Below the pieces are notes generated by a model. The model worked only from the letters and a program-made list of their open reading frames with translations. It did no database searches and had not been told where the DNA came from. Shown in pieces: positions 63,893 through 64,000 of a stretch of 64,000 nucleotides of DNA. Origin of the DNA: JBKBUF01 sp046290815 (GTDB lineage Bacteria > Bacteroidota > Bacteroidia > Cytophagales > Cytophagaceae); NCBI GenBank assembly GCA_046290815.1, contig JBKBUF010000002.1, positions 207,068-271,067 of the forward strand, read 5' to 3'. Position numbers and translations under genes: made by a program. The stretch's first letter is position 1. Each line of letters opens with the position of its first letter.

Positions 63893-63924
63893 CAAAAAAG
63901 CCCTGAAGTTTCCCTCAAGGCTTT
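63893..63924 (-). terminator. Terminator downstream of the 5S rRNA
   Basis: AAAGCC and GGCTTT at the outer ends pair; with mismatches the inner part also pairs. On the minus strand it is followed by T's at 63893-63899. It lies just after the 5S 3' end. Confidence 0.62.
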
Positions 63925-63934
63925 AATAACAAAA

Positions 63935-64000
63935 TTGGCAACGACCTACTCTCCCGGGTGTTATCCCAGTACCATTAGCGCAGCGGGGCTTAACTTCTCT
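63935..64000 (-). rRNA. rrf: 5S ribosomal RNA (3' part; 5' end beyond the window)
   Basis: On the minus strand the sequence reads AGAAGTTAAGCCCCGCTGCG, then ATGGTACTGGG and GGGAGAGTAGGTCGTTGCCA, the conserved 3' two thirds of bacterial 5S rRNA. The 3' end is at about 63935. The 23S and 16S genes should lie to the right. Confidence 0.93.

Overview
The window is a 64 kb stretch of AT-rich chromosome from a member of the phylum Bacteroidota, most likely a Cytophagales-type soil or glycan-degrading organism. The sequence evidence is a PorV-like and PorU2-like pair of the type IX secretion system, FecI/FecR-type regulators, menaquinone synthesis (MenA), TAnnTTTG-type -7 promoter elements, few strong Shine-Dalgarno sequences, and many secreted lipoproteins and beta-helix or glycan-active proteins. 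I see no insertion sequences, phage genes, CRISPR arrays or tRNAs. The right edge enters a ribosomal RNA operon through the 3' end of a 5S rRNA gene on the minus strand.

Layout. 1-2936: a cellulose-synthase-like glycosyltransferase (cut by the left edge), divergent from a secreted TIM-barrel glycosidase lipoprotein. 3000-7129: a small membrane protein, an XRE regulator, a lipoprotein with a YqaE/Pmp3-type tail, and PBP1A. 7172-8209: a SAM-I riboswitch leader followed by a small unknown ORF and an HPP-family membrane protein. 8427-9519: a Crp/Fnr regulator plus a single-domain receiver. 9507-13591 (minus): argS, gpx, menA and an SDR reductase. 13779-21906: arginine decarboxylase, a GmhB-like phosphatase, protoporphyrinogen oxidase, polyprenol-phosphate mannosyltransferase, a LolC/E-like permease, a NamZ-like muramidase, fmt and folA. 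21909-29422: the T9SS pair and, divergent from it, two tandem paralogous lipoproteins.

29423-34584: a PaaE-like reductase, a HAD phosphatase, a 57-residue DUF6496 protein, and a sigma factor / FecR / degenerate receiver / small membrane protein cluster. 34637-45208: HU, an MMPL-type RND exporter with a CDF zinc transporter, an MBL hydrolase, two secreted proteins, and a miaE-MFS-ybbN-like operon next to a glycosyltransferase. 45210-52231: a beta-helix glycan-active protein, divergent small heat-shock protein and PA2169/DUF2383 genes, PAP2, YihY and EamA proteins, and a receiver. 52499-63306: purB, an amylo-1,6-glucosidase/GT4 pair, a methyltransferase, and an operon of a BatA-type protein, a dihydroorotase-like protein lacking its HxH zinc ligands, and two GT2 enzymes. 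63439-64000: a small secreted protein and the rRNA operon end.

Most of the window is ordinary core genome with accessory envelope and glycan functions. The observations I rate highest are the SAM-I riboswitch placed over an unknown ORF and an HPP membrane protein instead of a recognised methionine gene, with a further GC-rich hairpin-forming leader, and the ECF sigma / atypical FecR / pseudo-receiver / membrane protein cluster at 32167-34584.
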